This document shows, piece by piece, positions 1-6,149 of a stretch of 20,154 nucleotides of DNA. Position 1 is the first letter of the stretch; every line of letters starts with the position of its first letter. The notes under the pieces were generated by a model. That model searched no databases and was not told where the DNA came from. It saw nothing but the letters and a program-made list of their open reading frames with translations. Source of the stretch: a virus; IMG/VR virus record IMGVR_UViG_3300009620_000092, positions 1 through 20,154 of that record; one strand, given 5' to 3'. The translations under genes were made by a program, and so were the position numbers.

Positions 1-183
1 CCCGTAACAATCCAGCTAGAAAAGCTTAATCCATACAGAATGATAACTCTCAAAGAAAGAACGCTAACAATAACCGGAGACGAAAAGACCGCGTTTAGGT
101 TTACGCTCGATAGGGCTGGAGAGGTGATAGACGTGAACGAATTACCAAAGACCCTTCTTCCTGAAAGTACGGGAACGCTCTAA
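1..183 (+). CDS. C-terminal end of an unknown protein (5' truncated)
   Basis: Frame 1 is open from the first base of the window to a TAA at 181-183, giving the last 60 residues of a protein that begins upstream. The visible part contains alternating charged and beta-prone residues (for example TLTITGDEKTAFRFTLD) and ends LPESTGTL. I do not recognise a family. The stop codon overlaps the ATG of the next gene (TAATG), the same coupled arrangement as several gene pairs further along, which supports it as a real gene in the same transcription unit. An ATG at 40-42 lies in frame, but the open frame extends beyond the window edge, so the true start is unknown. Confidence 0.6.
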   Translation, partial: PVTIQLEKLNPYRMITLKERTLTITGDEKTAFRFTLDRAGEVIDVNELPKTLLPESTGTL

Positions 184-791
184 TGTCGATTACTTTAGCT
201 TTTATTCTTTTAACTAGTTTGATACTCTGGTTTGTTATTGGGTCTAAGGGTCTATGGGGACTGAAAGCGGCTACCATACTTTTAACTTTGTATCTATGCT
301 TATCTGTTAACTTCTCCTTAGAGAATCTTTTCGGCTGGCCTTCTAATCAACAGCCTCCAAAAGAGTTCAGGGTTCACTGGGTTGTTATAAAAGAACCGAA
401 TAAAAAAACCGGAGACAAGGGAGACGTGTACGTTTGGGTCACTGATATGAACCCAAAGGAAAAGGATGATGGCTCCTTTTTTATCTCTTTTGCTAATGAA
501 AACATGTACAAGCCTAGGGCTTATCGTCTAGAATATTCAAAGAAACTCCACGAAGACGGCCAGAAGGCTCTAGGAATGATTATGGGTGGTCAGGCTGTTA
601 TGGGGACCAACGAGGGATTACAGGGACAGGGAGAGGATGGAGACGGTCAAGGAGACGGTCAGGGTGAAGGTGGAGAAGGAGACGGTGATGGAGAAGGCGG
701 CGATGGAGAAGGAGGCGGAAGCTTGAGCAGAAATGGTGGAATATCATTTCAACCACTACCGCCAAGTAAATTACCAAGCAAAGGAGAGTAG
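183..791 (+). CDS. putative membrane protein with acidic Gly-rich C-terminal tail
   Basis: A 202-residue protein of unknown function. Two hydrophobic segments at about residues 3-20 and 25-43 suggest a membrane hairpin or a signal anchor plus one helix. A compact middle region (about 58-135) contains VHWVVIKEPNKK, VYVWV and PRAYRLEYSKKLH, giving a soluble mixed alpha/beta domain. Residues 145-179 are almost entirely Gly, Asp, Glu and Gln, followed by a Pro-rich end. The ATG overlaps the stop of the previous gene (TAATG), which implies coupled translation. I have the impression that similar short membrane proteins with this middle domain occur in other marine phages, but I cannot name the family or role. 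Possible roles such as a virion-associated membrane protein or a host takeover factor are guesses. Confidence 0.8.
   Translation: MSITLAFILLTSLILWFVIGSKGLWGLKAATILLTLYLCLSVNFSLENLFGWPSNQQPPKEFRVHWVVIKEPNKKTGDKGDVYVWVTDMNPKEKDDGSFFISFANENMYKPRAYRLEYSKKLHEDGQKALGMIMGGQAVMGTNEGLQGQGEDGDGQGDGQGEGGEGDGDGEGGDGEGGGSLSRNGGISFQPLPPSKLPSKGE
615..719 (+). repeat. low-complexity Gly/Asp/Glu-coding tract
   Basis: Imperfect repeats of GGAGACGGT, GGAGAAGG and similar 6-9 base units encode the Gly/Asp/Glu/Gln-rich tail (residues 145-179) of the membrane protein. All units keep the reading frame, so length changes would alter only the tail. Acidic Gly-rich tails are usually disordered and may bind divalent cations, but nothing here proves that. 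Confidence 0.75.
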
Positions 792-794
792 AGG

Positions 795-1829
795 ATGAAG
801 AAGGCGGTTCTTTTTGGCGTAACCGGACAAGACGGAAGCTACTTACTGGAGCTACTATTGGAGAAGAACTATAAGGTAGTTGGAGTAACTAGAAGAGTAA
901 GTACAGGTAATACCAGCAGAATTAGACATCTGCTAGACCACGAGGATTTTGAGATAGTAGAGGGCGATATTACTGACTATAGTAGTGTTCTTCGAATTGT
1001 CGAAGAGGCCTCGCCGGATGAGGTGTACAATTTGGCAGCAATGAGCCATGTTGGCACTTCATTTAATCAACCACTATTGTCAATCGAAGTTACGTGCAAG
1101 GGATGTTTAAACATTCTTGAAGTACTGAGAGAGCATAGTCCGAATACAAAGTTTTATCAGGCAAGCTCAAGCGAGATGTTTGGAGACTCCCTTGATGATG
1201 GGGGGTACGATTCGGAAGGGTTTTATCGCACGTATTCAAACCCCTATCAGAACGAGGAAACCAGATTCAATCCACAGTCTCCATATGCCGTGGCAAAGCT
1301 TGGAGCGCATCATCTTACTGGTTTGTATAGAAAGGCGTATGGCATATTTGGATGCTGTGGAATCCTGTTTAATCACGAAAGCGAACGACGCGGAGCAAGA
1401 TTCGTTACAAAGAAGATTACGAAGTATATCGCAGAACTAGACCATCATTTCAAAAATGGCGGTTCTAACAAGGATGCTCCAATTCTTGGTTTGGGCAATC
1501 TTGACGCCAAGCGGGATTGGGGACACGCAAGGGATTATGTAGAGGCTATGTGGCTCATGTTGCAACAAGACGAGCCGGATGATTATGTTGTTGCTACTGG
1601 AGAAACCTATACAGTAAGAGATTTCCTTATTGCTGCATTTAAAGAAATTGGTATTGATGACTTTACACCATTTGTTGTTCAAGACCCACGTTTCATGAGA
1701 CCTTCAGAAGTTCCATATCTTAGAGGAGAACCAAGTAAAGCTCGGGAAAAACTGGGATGGAATCATAAAATATCGTTTGAGGACTTGGTAAAAACCATGG
1801 TTAATTACGATATAGCGAGACTAGAATGA
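795..1829 (+). CDS. gmd: GDP-mannose 4,6-dehydratase
   Basis: A short-chain dehydrogenase/reductase of the extended type, 344 residues (the usual GMD length is about 340-375). It should convert GDP-D-mannose to GDP-4-keto-6-deoxy-D-mannose, the precursor of GDP-fucose, GDP-rhamnose and GDP-perosamine sugars, in the cytoplasm using bound NADP. Visible motifs are the nucleotide-binding GVTGQDG (8-14), VYNLAAMSHV (77-86), SSSEMFG with the catalytic Glu127 (124-130), the Tyr164-x3-Lys168 pair in SPYAVAK, LFNHESERRG (191-200) and RDWGHARDYVEAMW (240-253). Compared with bacterial GMD from memory, about a dozen extra residues lie between FG130 and NEETRF (roughly 131-151). An AAGGAG at 780-785 lies nine bases before the ATG. 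It ends in an ATGA overlap with the next gene. No partner epimerase/reductase (fcl, rmd) is in the window, so the final sugar is unknown. Phage-borne gmd genes are known from other phages. Confidence 0.95.
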   Translation: MKKAVLFGVTGQDGSYLLELLLEKNYKVVGVTRRVSTGNTSRIRHLLDHEDFEIVEGDITDYSSVLRIVEEASPDEVYNLAAMSHVGTSFNQPLLSIEVTCKGCLNILEVLREHSPNTKFYQASSSEMFGDSLDDGGYDSEGFYRTYSNPYQNEETRFNPQSPYAVAKLGAHHLTGLYRKAYGIFGCCGILFNHESERRGARFVTKKITKYIAELDHHFKNGGSNKDAPILGLGNLDAKRDWGHARDYVEAMWLMLQQDEPDDYVVATGETYTVRDFLIAAFKEIGIDDFTPFVVQDPRFMRPSEVPYLRGEPSKAREKLGWNHKISFEDLVKTMVNYDIARLE

Positions 1830-2758
1830 ACACATATTTTCTATCCAACCAAGATGTTATTGATTTGATTAGCGTTACAGAGTGTATTGGGGTAATTGAA
1901 AAACTATTTGCCAATATACAAAAAACCAAAATGCCTCCAAAGGTATACATGGAAATACCGGATGGAGACTTTAGGTCTATGCCAGCCATTGTAGAGAATA
2001 CTGCGGGAATTAAATGGTGCGGCGTTCACTTAGATGGTACAAAGAAGAAAAGGAAGTGTAATATATTTGCCAAGGTTTTAATCAATCAGGTTGATACCGG
2101 AGAGCTTCTGGCAATTATGGATGGTGAATCTATTACTGCAATACGAACAGCGGCGGTTACTGGAGTTGCTACAAAATATATGGCAAGACAGGACTCAAAA
2201 ATTGCAGCATTCGTTGGATGCGGTAATCAGACACGCTCTCAAGTGGAAGCCGTATGTCACGTGCTTGACATAGAACAAGTAAGGCTTTTCGACTTGGATG
2301 AGGACAGATGTAAGCAGGTAGCAGTTTCACTTATTATGGATGGCGTAGATGTTGTTCCCTATACAGATTTGGTTGACTGTATTAAAGATGCAGACGTAAT
2401 TACTACTCTGACGCCTTCAAGAACTGGATTTCTAAAGCACGAGTGGCTTAAAGATAAGGTACATATAAACGCTGTCGGTGCAGATGCCGAGGGAAAGCGC
2501 GAGCTTTCTCCTTGCGTTTTGGAAAATGTGGACCTTGTTGTTTATGACAACTGGGAACAATGTTCTCATTCTGGTGAAATTCAGTATACTCCCTACTATG
2601 AAAAGAAACAGGACTGGTTCCAGCTGGCTGATATAGTTTCTGGAAAACTTCCTACAGAAGGAAATCAGACTTTGTTTGATGCTACGGGGTTGGCAATAGA
2701 GGATGTTGCAACCGCTAGATATATTTACGACAAGAAGGAAAACTTACTAAAGATATAA
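1826..2758 (+). CDS. ornithine cyclodeaminase / mu-crystallin family protein
   Basis: A 310-residue member of the ornithine cyclodeaminase, archaeal alanine dehydrogenase and mu-crystallin family, close to the usual length of 310-350. Family features are GIKW with the substrate-binding Lys63, SITAIRTAAVTGVATKYMA (102-120) with Arg107, the Rossmann motif AFVGCGNQTRSQVEAV (128-143), HINAVGADAEGKREL (213-227) with a candidate catalytic Asp220, HSGEIQ (248-253) and TLFDATGLAIEDVATA (282-297). All blocks are intact and in the family order, so it is probably active. Family members use NAD(P)H and act on amino acids: ornithine to proline plus ammonia, alanine/pyruvate interconversion, or reduction of cyclic imines. 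The substrate cannot be read from the sequence. The ATGA overlap with gmd suggests they are made together. A phage copy is unexpected and might be a host-derived metabolic gene. Confidence 0.9.
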   Translation: MNTYFLSNQDVIDLISVTECIGVIEKLFANIQKTKMPPKVYMEIPDGDFRSMPAIVENTAGIKWCGVHLDGTKKKRKCNIFAKVLINQVDTGELLAIMDGESITAIRTAAVTGVATKYMARQDSKIAAFVGCGNQTRSQVEAVCHVLDIEQVRLFDLDEDRCKQVAVSLIMDGVDVVPYTDLVDCIKDADVITTLTPSRTGFLKHEWLKDKVHINAVGADAEGKRELSPCVLENVDLVVYDNWEQCSHSGEIQYTPYYEKKQDWFQLADIVSGKLPTEGNQTLFDATGLAIEDVATARYIYDKKENLLKI

Positions 2759-2767
2759 GGAGAAGAC

Positions 2768-3169
2768 ATGAGAAGCAAGATGGTGGATATCTGTGTTATA
2801 GCGCTCGTTTGTGCTAATGTTCTAGGTATAGTATACATAGCCGAACAACAAAATTATTTAACGGCTAGTATGAAAAAAGATATCGAATATATCAAAGAAG
2901 AAATGGATGAAATCTACGGGATGAAGGCAAGGGAGGAAGCAAAGGCATACGTCCTTATGGATACTATGATTCGTGTTTTCCATTATGCCAAGCCACACAA
3001 AACTCCTCAACCGGCATGTCCAGAATGTGACAGTCTTATAAGAGAGGGATTGGAACTTCCAAAGAGAAAACCGGGAGAGAAAACTGTGTGGCAGCAGTAT
3101 CTAGAAAAAAAGAACGGTTCTCCCAATGCTATACCGGGTAGTCATAAACATGGTAAAAGTAATGGATGA
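2768..3169 (+). CDS. small membrane-anchored protein of unknown function
   Basis: A 133-residue protein that I do not recognise. One hydrophobic segment near the N-terminus (about residues 6-26, preceded by Lys4) looks like a signal anchor. A charged helical stretch follows (about 36-62, heptad-like, KKDIEYIKEEMDEIYGMKAR), then one CPEC pair at Cys84/Cys87 and a basic, polar C-terminal end. A strong AAGGAG at 2757-2762 overlaps the stop of the preceding gene and fixes the ATG. The layout (N-terminal anchor plus periplasmic or cytoplasmic coiled coil) resembles inner-membrane spanins, but no lysis genes are nearby and the single CxxC is not typical, so that is only one possibility. Its 3' end overlaps the start region of the next gene. 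Confidence 0.75.
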   Translation: MRSKMVDICVIALVCANVLGIVYIAEQQNYLTASMKKDIEYIKEEMDEIYGMKAREEAKAYVLMDTMIRVFHYAKPHKTPQPACPECDSLIREGLELPKRKPGEKTVWQQYLEKKNGSPNAIPGSHKHGKSNG

Positions 3170-3374
3170 GATGACCCAGTTGGGTATTAAATCTCATAAT
3201 TACAAAACCACGACAGTTTACGTAGAAGCAAAAAGCCCCGACGACGCTTGCGCCAAGGGGACTAGAAAAGTATGTAATGAGATACTCCACGAGAGAAATA
3301 CAACTAGAATTAAGCAGTTGGCAAAGAAGGTAGCAAAAACAGTTTCTGTCAAGAGCGTGAGGATTAAGAAATAA
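3150..3374 (+). CDS. small basic hypothetical protein
   Basis: A small Lys/Arg-rich protein. The frame is open from an ATG at 3126, with further in-frame ATGs at 3150, 3162 and 3171. I chose 3150 (74 residues), since a weak GGG-containing sequence lies about a dozen bases upstream, but 3171 (67 residues, MTQLGIKSHNYK), immediately after the stop of the preceding gene, is also credible. The visible part has a beta-like segment (TTTVYVEAKSPDDA) and a basic helical C-terminus (RIKQLAKKVAKTVSVKSVRIKK). The first half resembles short proteins that modify or relay a conserved 'aspect of data acquisition' motif only superficially, so no family is assigned. It overlaps both neighbours, in the TAATG manner at its 3' end. 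Confidence 0.6.
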   Translation: MVKVMDEMTQLGIKSHNYKTTTVYVEAKSPDDACAKGTRKVCNEILHERNTTRIKQLAKKVAKTVSVKSVRIKK

Positions 3375-3649
3375 TGCCTAATAGATTTAGGCCGGAAGCC
3401 GATACGGAAGTATATGCTAATTGGAGAAGGAAAGTTTACGCTAGGGATAAAGGCAAGTGCCAGATGCCCGGATGTAAAAAAAGAAAGAGGATACAGGTTC
3501 ATCATATACGCAAGTGGTCTAGCGCTTCATCATTACGATATGAAGTTAGTAATGGTATATGTTTATGCTGGGAGTGTCACAAGGAAGTTACAGGAAAAGA
3601 GGAGCACTATGAAAGACTTTTCTACGAAATAATTCATAATGGTAGATAA
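3374..3649 (+). CDS. HNH endonuclease
   Basis: A 91-residue single-domain HNH (beta-beta-alpha metal) nuclease. Cys29 and Cys34 (CQMPGC) and Cys65/Cys68 (CWECH) form the structural zinc site. VHHI (42-45) supplies the catalytic His, Asn60 is the central Asn and His69 the last ligand. Small HNH proteins encoded beside phage terminases, such as HK97 gp74, are known to help the terminase cut concatemeric DNA. The position two genes before TerL, in a coupled TAATG arrangement with the previous gene, supports that role here. A homing or free-standing mobile HNH nuclease is the main alternative, but the small size and the tight overlap with both neighbours argue against it. Confidence 0.92.
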   Translation: MPNRFRPEADTEVYANWRRKVYARDKGKCQMPGCKKRKRIQVHHIRKWSSASSLRYEVSNGICLCWECHKEVTGKEEHYERLFYEIIHNGR

Positions 3650-4124
3650 ATTTTCTATTATACGAGATACCAGAGAAAAGGAAGGGTGGGATTTCGATTT
3701 TTATAGTAGCTGCGCGATAGAGTCGCGGGGTCTTAAGACCGGGGACTACACACTGGAAGGGCTTGAAGAGATTCTATGCATCGAAAGAAAGGCCAATACA
3801 GGGGAGCTTTCCATGAATCTTGGGAAGCACAGAAAACGATTTGAAGCAGAGCTAGAACGCATGGCTGAATTTCGTTGGGCATATATCCTGTGCGAGTTCA
3901 GTCTAGAGAACCTCATGCAGTTCCCAAAGAATTCAAGCATACCACCTTACAGATGGAAGTATTTACGTATGAATGGTAAGTTCATGGCAAAGCTTCTCTC
4001 TAGATATCAGGAAGACTACGACATAGAGGTGGTCTTTTGTGGAGAAAGGGAATCCGCAGAAAATAAGGCGATAGAGATATTCAAAGAGATTACTGAGACG
4101 ATAGGCAGAGAAGCAGATGAATGA
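3639..4124 (+). CDS. XPF/ERCC4-type nuclease domain protein
   Basis: A 161-residue protein with the ERCC4 nuclease signature. IIRDTREKEGW carries Asp10, LKTGDYTLEG carries Asp36, and CIERKAN carries Glu49-Arg50-Lys51, matching the GDx(n)ERK metal-binding core of XPF, Mus81 and Hef nucleases. Family members cut branched or 3'-flap DNA. The rest (about 60-155) is helical and completes the restriction-endonuclease-like fold, with no helix-hairpin-helix tail visible, so it is a minimal single-domain form. It overlaps the HNH gene by 11 bases at its start and terL by 8 bases at its end, so it is translated with the packaging genes. A plausible job is trimming branches or Holliday junctions from replicating DNA before packaging. 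That is inference from position. No strong ribosome site precedes the ATG, which suggests coupling. Confidence 0.88.
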   Translation: MVDKFSIIRDTREKEGWDFDFYSSCAIESRGLKTGDYTLEGLEEILCIERKANTGELSMNLGKHRKRFEAELERMAEFRWAYILCEFSLENLMQFPKNSSIPPYRWKYLRMNGKFMAKLLSRYQEDYDIEVVFCGERESAENKAIEIFKEITETIGREADE

Positions 4125-6090
4125 CAGAGTTATAAAAGACGCTTGGCTGGATGTAGATGTCGATGAAGACAGCTTGTTCAAGCCATTAAACTACATCAGG
4201 TCGGGAGACCCGGATGAGTTTGAGTTACGTTTAGCTTGGCTGTTTATGCAGCCAGAATATTTTAGCTTTGCCGCCAAGGAAGTGTTCAACATAGAGGTAC
4301 TTCCGATGCAAGCCCTAATTCTTAAAGAGTTATGGGGGCGTCGGTTTCCGATGTTGGTTGGCTCTCGTGGTCTAGGAAAATCATTTGTTTTATCGCTATA
4401 CGCCATGATGCGAGCATTTTTTATGCCGCGTCGAAAAATCGTTATCGTGGGCGCAGCGTTTAGGCAGTCAAAGGTCTTGTTTGAATATATGGATACTATA
4501 TGGAGCAATGCTCCTATCTTAAGAGATATGGTTCCATCAAACAGCGGCCCCAGACGAGATGTTGACAGATGTGTTATGCATATAGGTGACAGCACTATCA
4601 CATGCCTCCCTCTTGGTGATGGCTCTAAGATTCGTGGTCAACGTGCAAACGATATTATTTCTGATGAATTTGCATCTATACCTAGAGAAATCTTTGAAAA
4701 CGTTGTTGCTGGTTTTGCTGCCGTTAGCTCTTCTCCGATAGAGAACGTAAAACTAACCGCGTCAAAGAAAAAGGCTATAGAGCTTGGTGAAATGACAGAT
4801 GAAGAGCTTTACAACCGAGACCCGGAATCGAACCAGATTATTCTTTCGGGGACTGCTTATTATGATTTTAATCACTATGCAGAGTATTGGAAAAGATGGA
4901 AATCAATAATATCAAGTGGGGGGAACCGTAGAAAGCTTGGGGAAATATTTGGTGATGACGATATTCCAAAAGACTTCGATTGGCGTGATTACAGTATAAT
5001 AAGGGTTCCTGTAGAACTTCTTCCAGAGGGGTTCATGGATTCTGCTCAGGTGGCGCGCTCAAAGGCGACAGTACATTCTGGTATATATCAGATGGAATAT
5101 GGGGCTTGCTTTAGTACTGACAGCAAGGGTTTCTTTAAGCGCTCATTAATTGAATCTTGCGTTGTGAGTAAAAAGGAGCCGATTAATTTTCCAAGTGGAG
5201 AAGCGTTTTTTGAACCTTTTCTAAGAGGAAACCCCAATCTAAGATACATCTACGGAATAGACCCGGCATCTGAAGTTGATAACTTTAGTATTGTTGTTAT
5301 AGAGATGCACGAAGACCATAGACGGGTCGTTCATTGCTGGACTACCACTAGGAGTGAACACAAAGAAAAAGTCAAGGCGGGACTTGTTAAGGAGACGGAT
5401 TTTTACTCGTATTGCGCTAGAAAGATACGAGACTTGATGAAAACGTTTCCGTGTGAAAGAATCGCTATGGATGCTCAGGGAGGCGGAATAGCGGTGATGG
5501 AGGCTCTTCATGACAACGACAAGATTCAGGAGGGGGAGCTTCCCATTTGGGAGGCAATAGACGACAAAAAGGAAAAAGATACTGATGGAAATCCGGGGTT
5601 GCACATATTGGAGATGTGTCAATTTGCAAAATCTGACTGGCTTTCTGAAGCGAATCATGGATTGAGGAAGGACTTGGAGGATAGGGTATTGTTATTTCCT
5701 GCCTTTGATTCTGTAACCATTGGACTGTCTCTTGCAGATGACAAATTCAAGAAGAGGGTGTTTGATACGTTGGAAGACTGTGTTATGGAAATTGAAGAGC
5801 TTAAGAATGAACTTTCAATTATTGAGATGACGCAGACTCCTGCCGGTAGGGATAAGTGGGATACACCACAAGTAATCGTTGCCGCTGGAAAAAAGAGCAA
5901 GCTAAGGAAGGACCGATACAGTGCGTTGATAATGGCCAACATTGCGGCTCGTACTATACAAAGAACTCCGCATTCGCCGGATTATGAATCCTTTGGCGGA
6001 TTTGTTGGCGGAAAGAATAAAGACGTAAAGGGTCCAGACTATATAGCTCCAAGCTGGTTTTCAGAAGGAATGAAAGGGATTTATGACTAA
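4117..6090 (+). CDS. terL: terminase large subunit (packaging ATPase/nuclease)
   Basis: The motor that pumps DNA into the prohead and cuts the concatemer, 657 residues. The ATPase half shows Walker A GSRGLGKS (82-89), Walker B DIISDE with Asp183-Glu184, and the coupling motif SGTAYY (244-249). The nuclease half shows the RNase H-like acidic residues: Asp382 in YGIDPAS, Asp452 in AMDAQGGG and probably Asp599 in LRKDRYSAL. This architecture matches the longer T4/SPP1-like TerL proteins. The start at 4117 overlaps the ERCC4 gene (stop at 4122-4124). It is an intact, full-length copy. No small terminase subunit is recognisable in the window. It may be further upstream, or one of the small unknown genes may serve. 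The stop codon is followed within three bases by the first GGTGTATAAT promoter-like motif. Confidence 0.97.
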   Translation: MNDRVIKDAWLDVDVDEDSLFKPLNYIRSGDPDEFELRLAWLFMQPEYFSFAAKEVFNIEVLPMQALILKELWGRRFPMLVGSRGLGKSFVLSLYAMMRAFFMPRRKIVIVGAAFRQSKVLFEYMDTIWSNAPILRDMVPSNSGPRRDVDRCVMHIGDSTITCLPLGDGSKIRGQRANDIISDEFASIPREIFENVVAGFAAVSSSPIENVKLTASKKKAIELGEMTDEELYNRDPESNQIILSGTAYYDFNHYAEYWKRWKSIISSGGNRRKLGEIFGDDDIPKDFDWRDYSIIRVPVELLPEGFMDSAQVARSKATVHSGIYQMEYGACFSTDSKGFFKRSLIESCVVSKKEPINFPSGEAFFEPFLRGNPNLRYIYGIDPASEVDNFSIVVIEMHEDHRRVVHCWTTTRSEHKEKVKAGLVKETDFYSYCARKIRDLMKTFPCERIAMDAQGGGIAVMEALHDNDKIQEGELPIWEAIDDKKEKDTDGNPGLHILEMCQFAKSDWLSEANHGLRKDLEDRVLLFPAFDSVTIGLSLADDKFKKRVFDTLEDCVMEIEELKNELSIIEMTQTPAGRDKWDTPQVIVAAGKKSKLRKDRYSALIMANIAARTIQRTPHSPDYESFGGFVGGKNKDVKGPDYIAPSWFSEGMKGIYD

Positions 6091-6092
6091 TT

Positions 6093-6102
6093 GGTGTATA
6101 AT
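6093..6102 (+). promoter_or_regulatory. GGTGTATAAT promoter-like motif, copy 1 (portal)
   Basis: A perfect GGTGTATAAT in the 59-base gap between terL and the portal ATG at 6150. The TATAAT half matches a bacterial -10 box. No good -35 box is present at the usual spacing. The identical decamer precedes three other transcription units in this window, which is the main evidence that it is functional. Confidence 0.7.
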
Positions 6103-6149
6103 AAATTATAATCCGATTGTTAATTCAATTACCCGGAGCATCAATTCAA

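Noticed and set aside
1022-1031. GGTGTACAAT, one mismatch from the promoter-like decamer
   Set aside because: It lies inside gmd and encodes the conserved VYN of the family's VYNLAA block, so coding constraint explains it.
3126-3149. Earlier ATG 3126 for the small basic protein
   Set aside because: It would overlap the previous gene by 44 bases, and no ribosome site is visible before it. Later in-frame ATGs are more plausible.
6117-6149. Upstream extension of the portal from TTG 6117
   Set aside because: A hydrophobic MLIQLPGASIQ extension with no ribosome site, within the promoter leader. ATG 6150 is a better start, although TTG use cannot be excluded.
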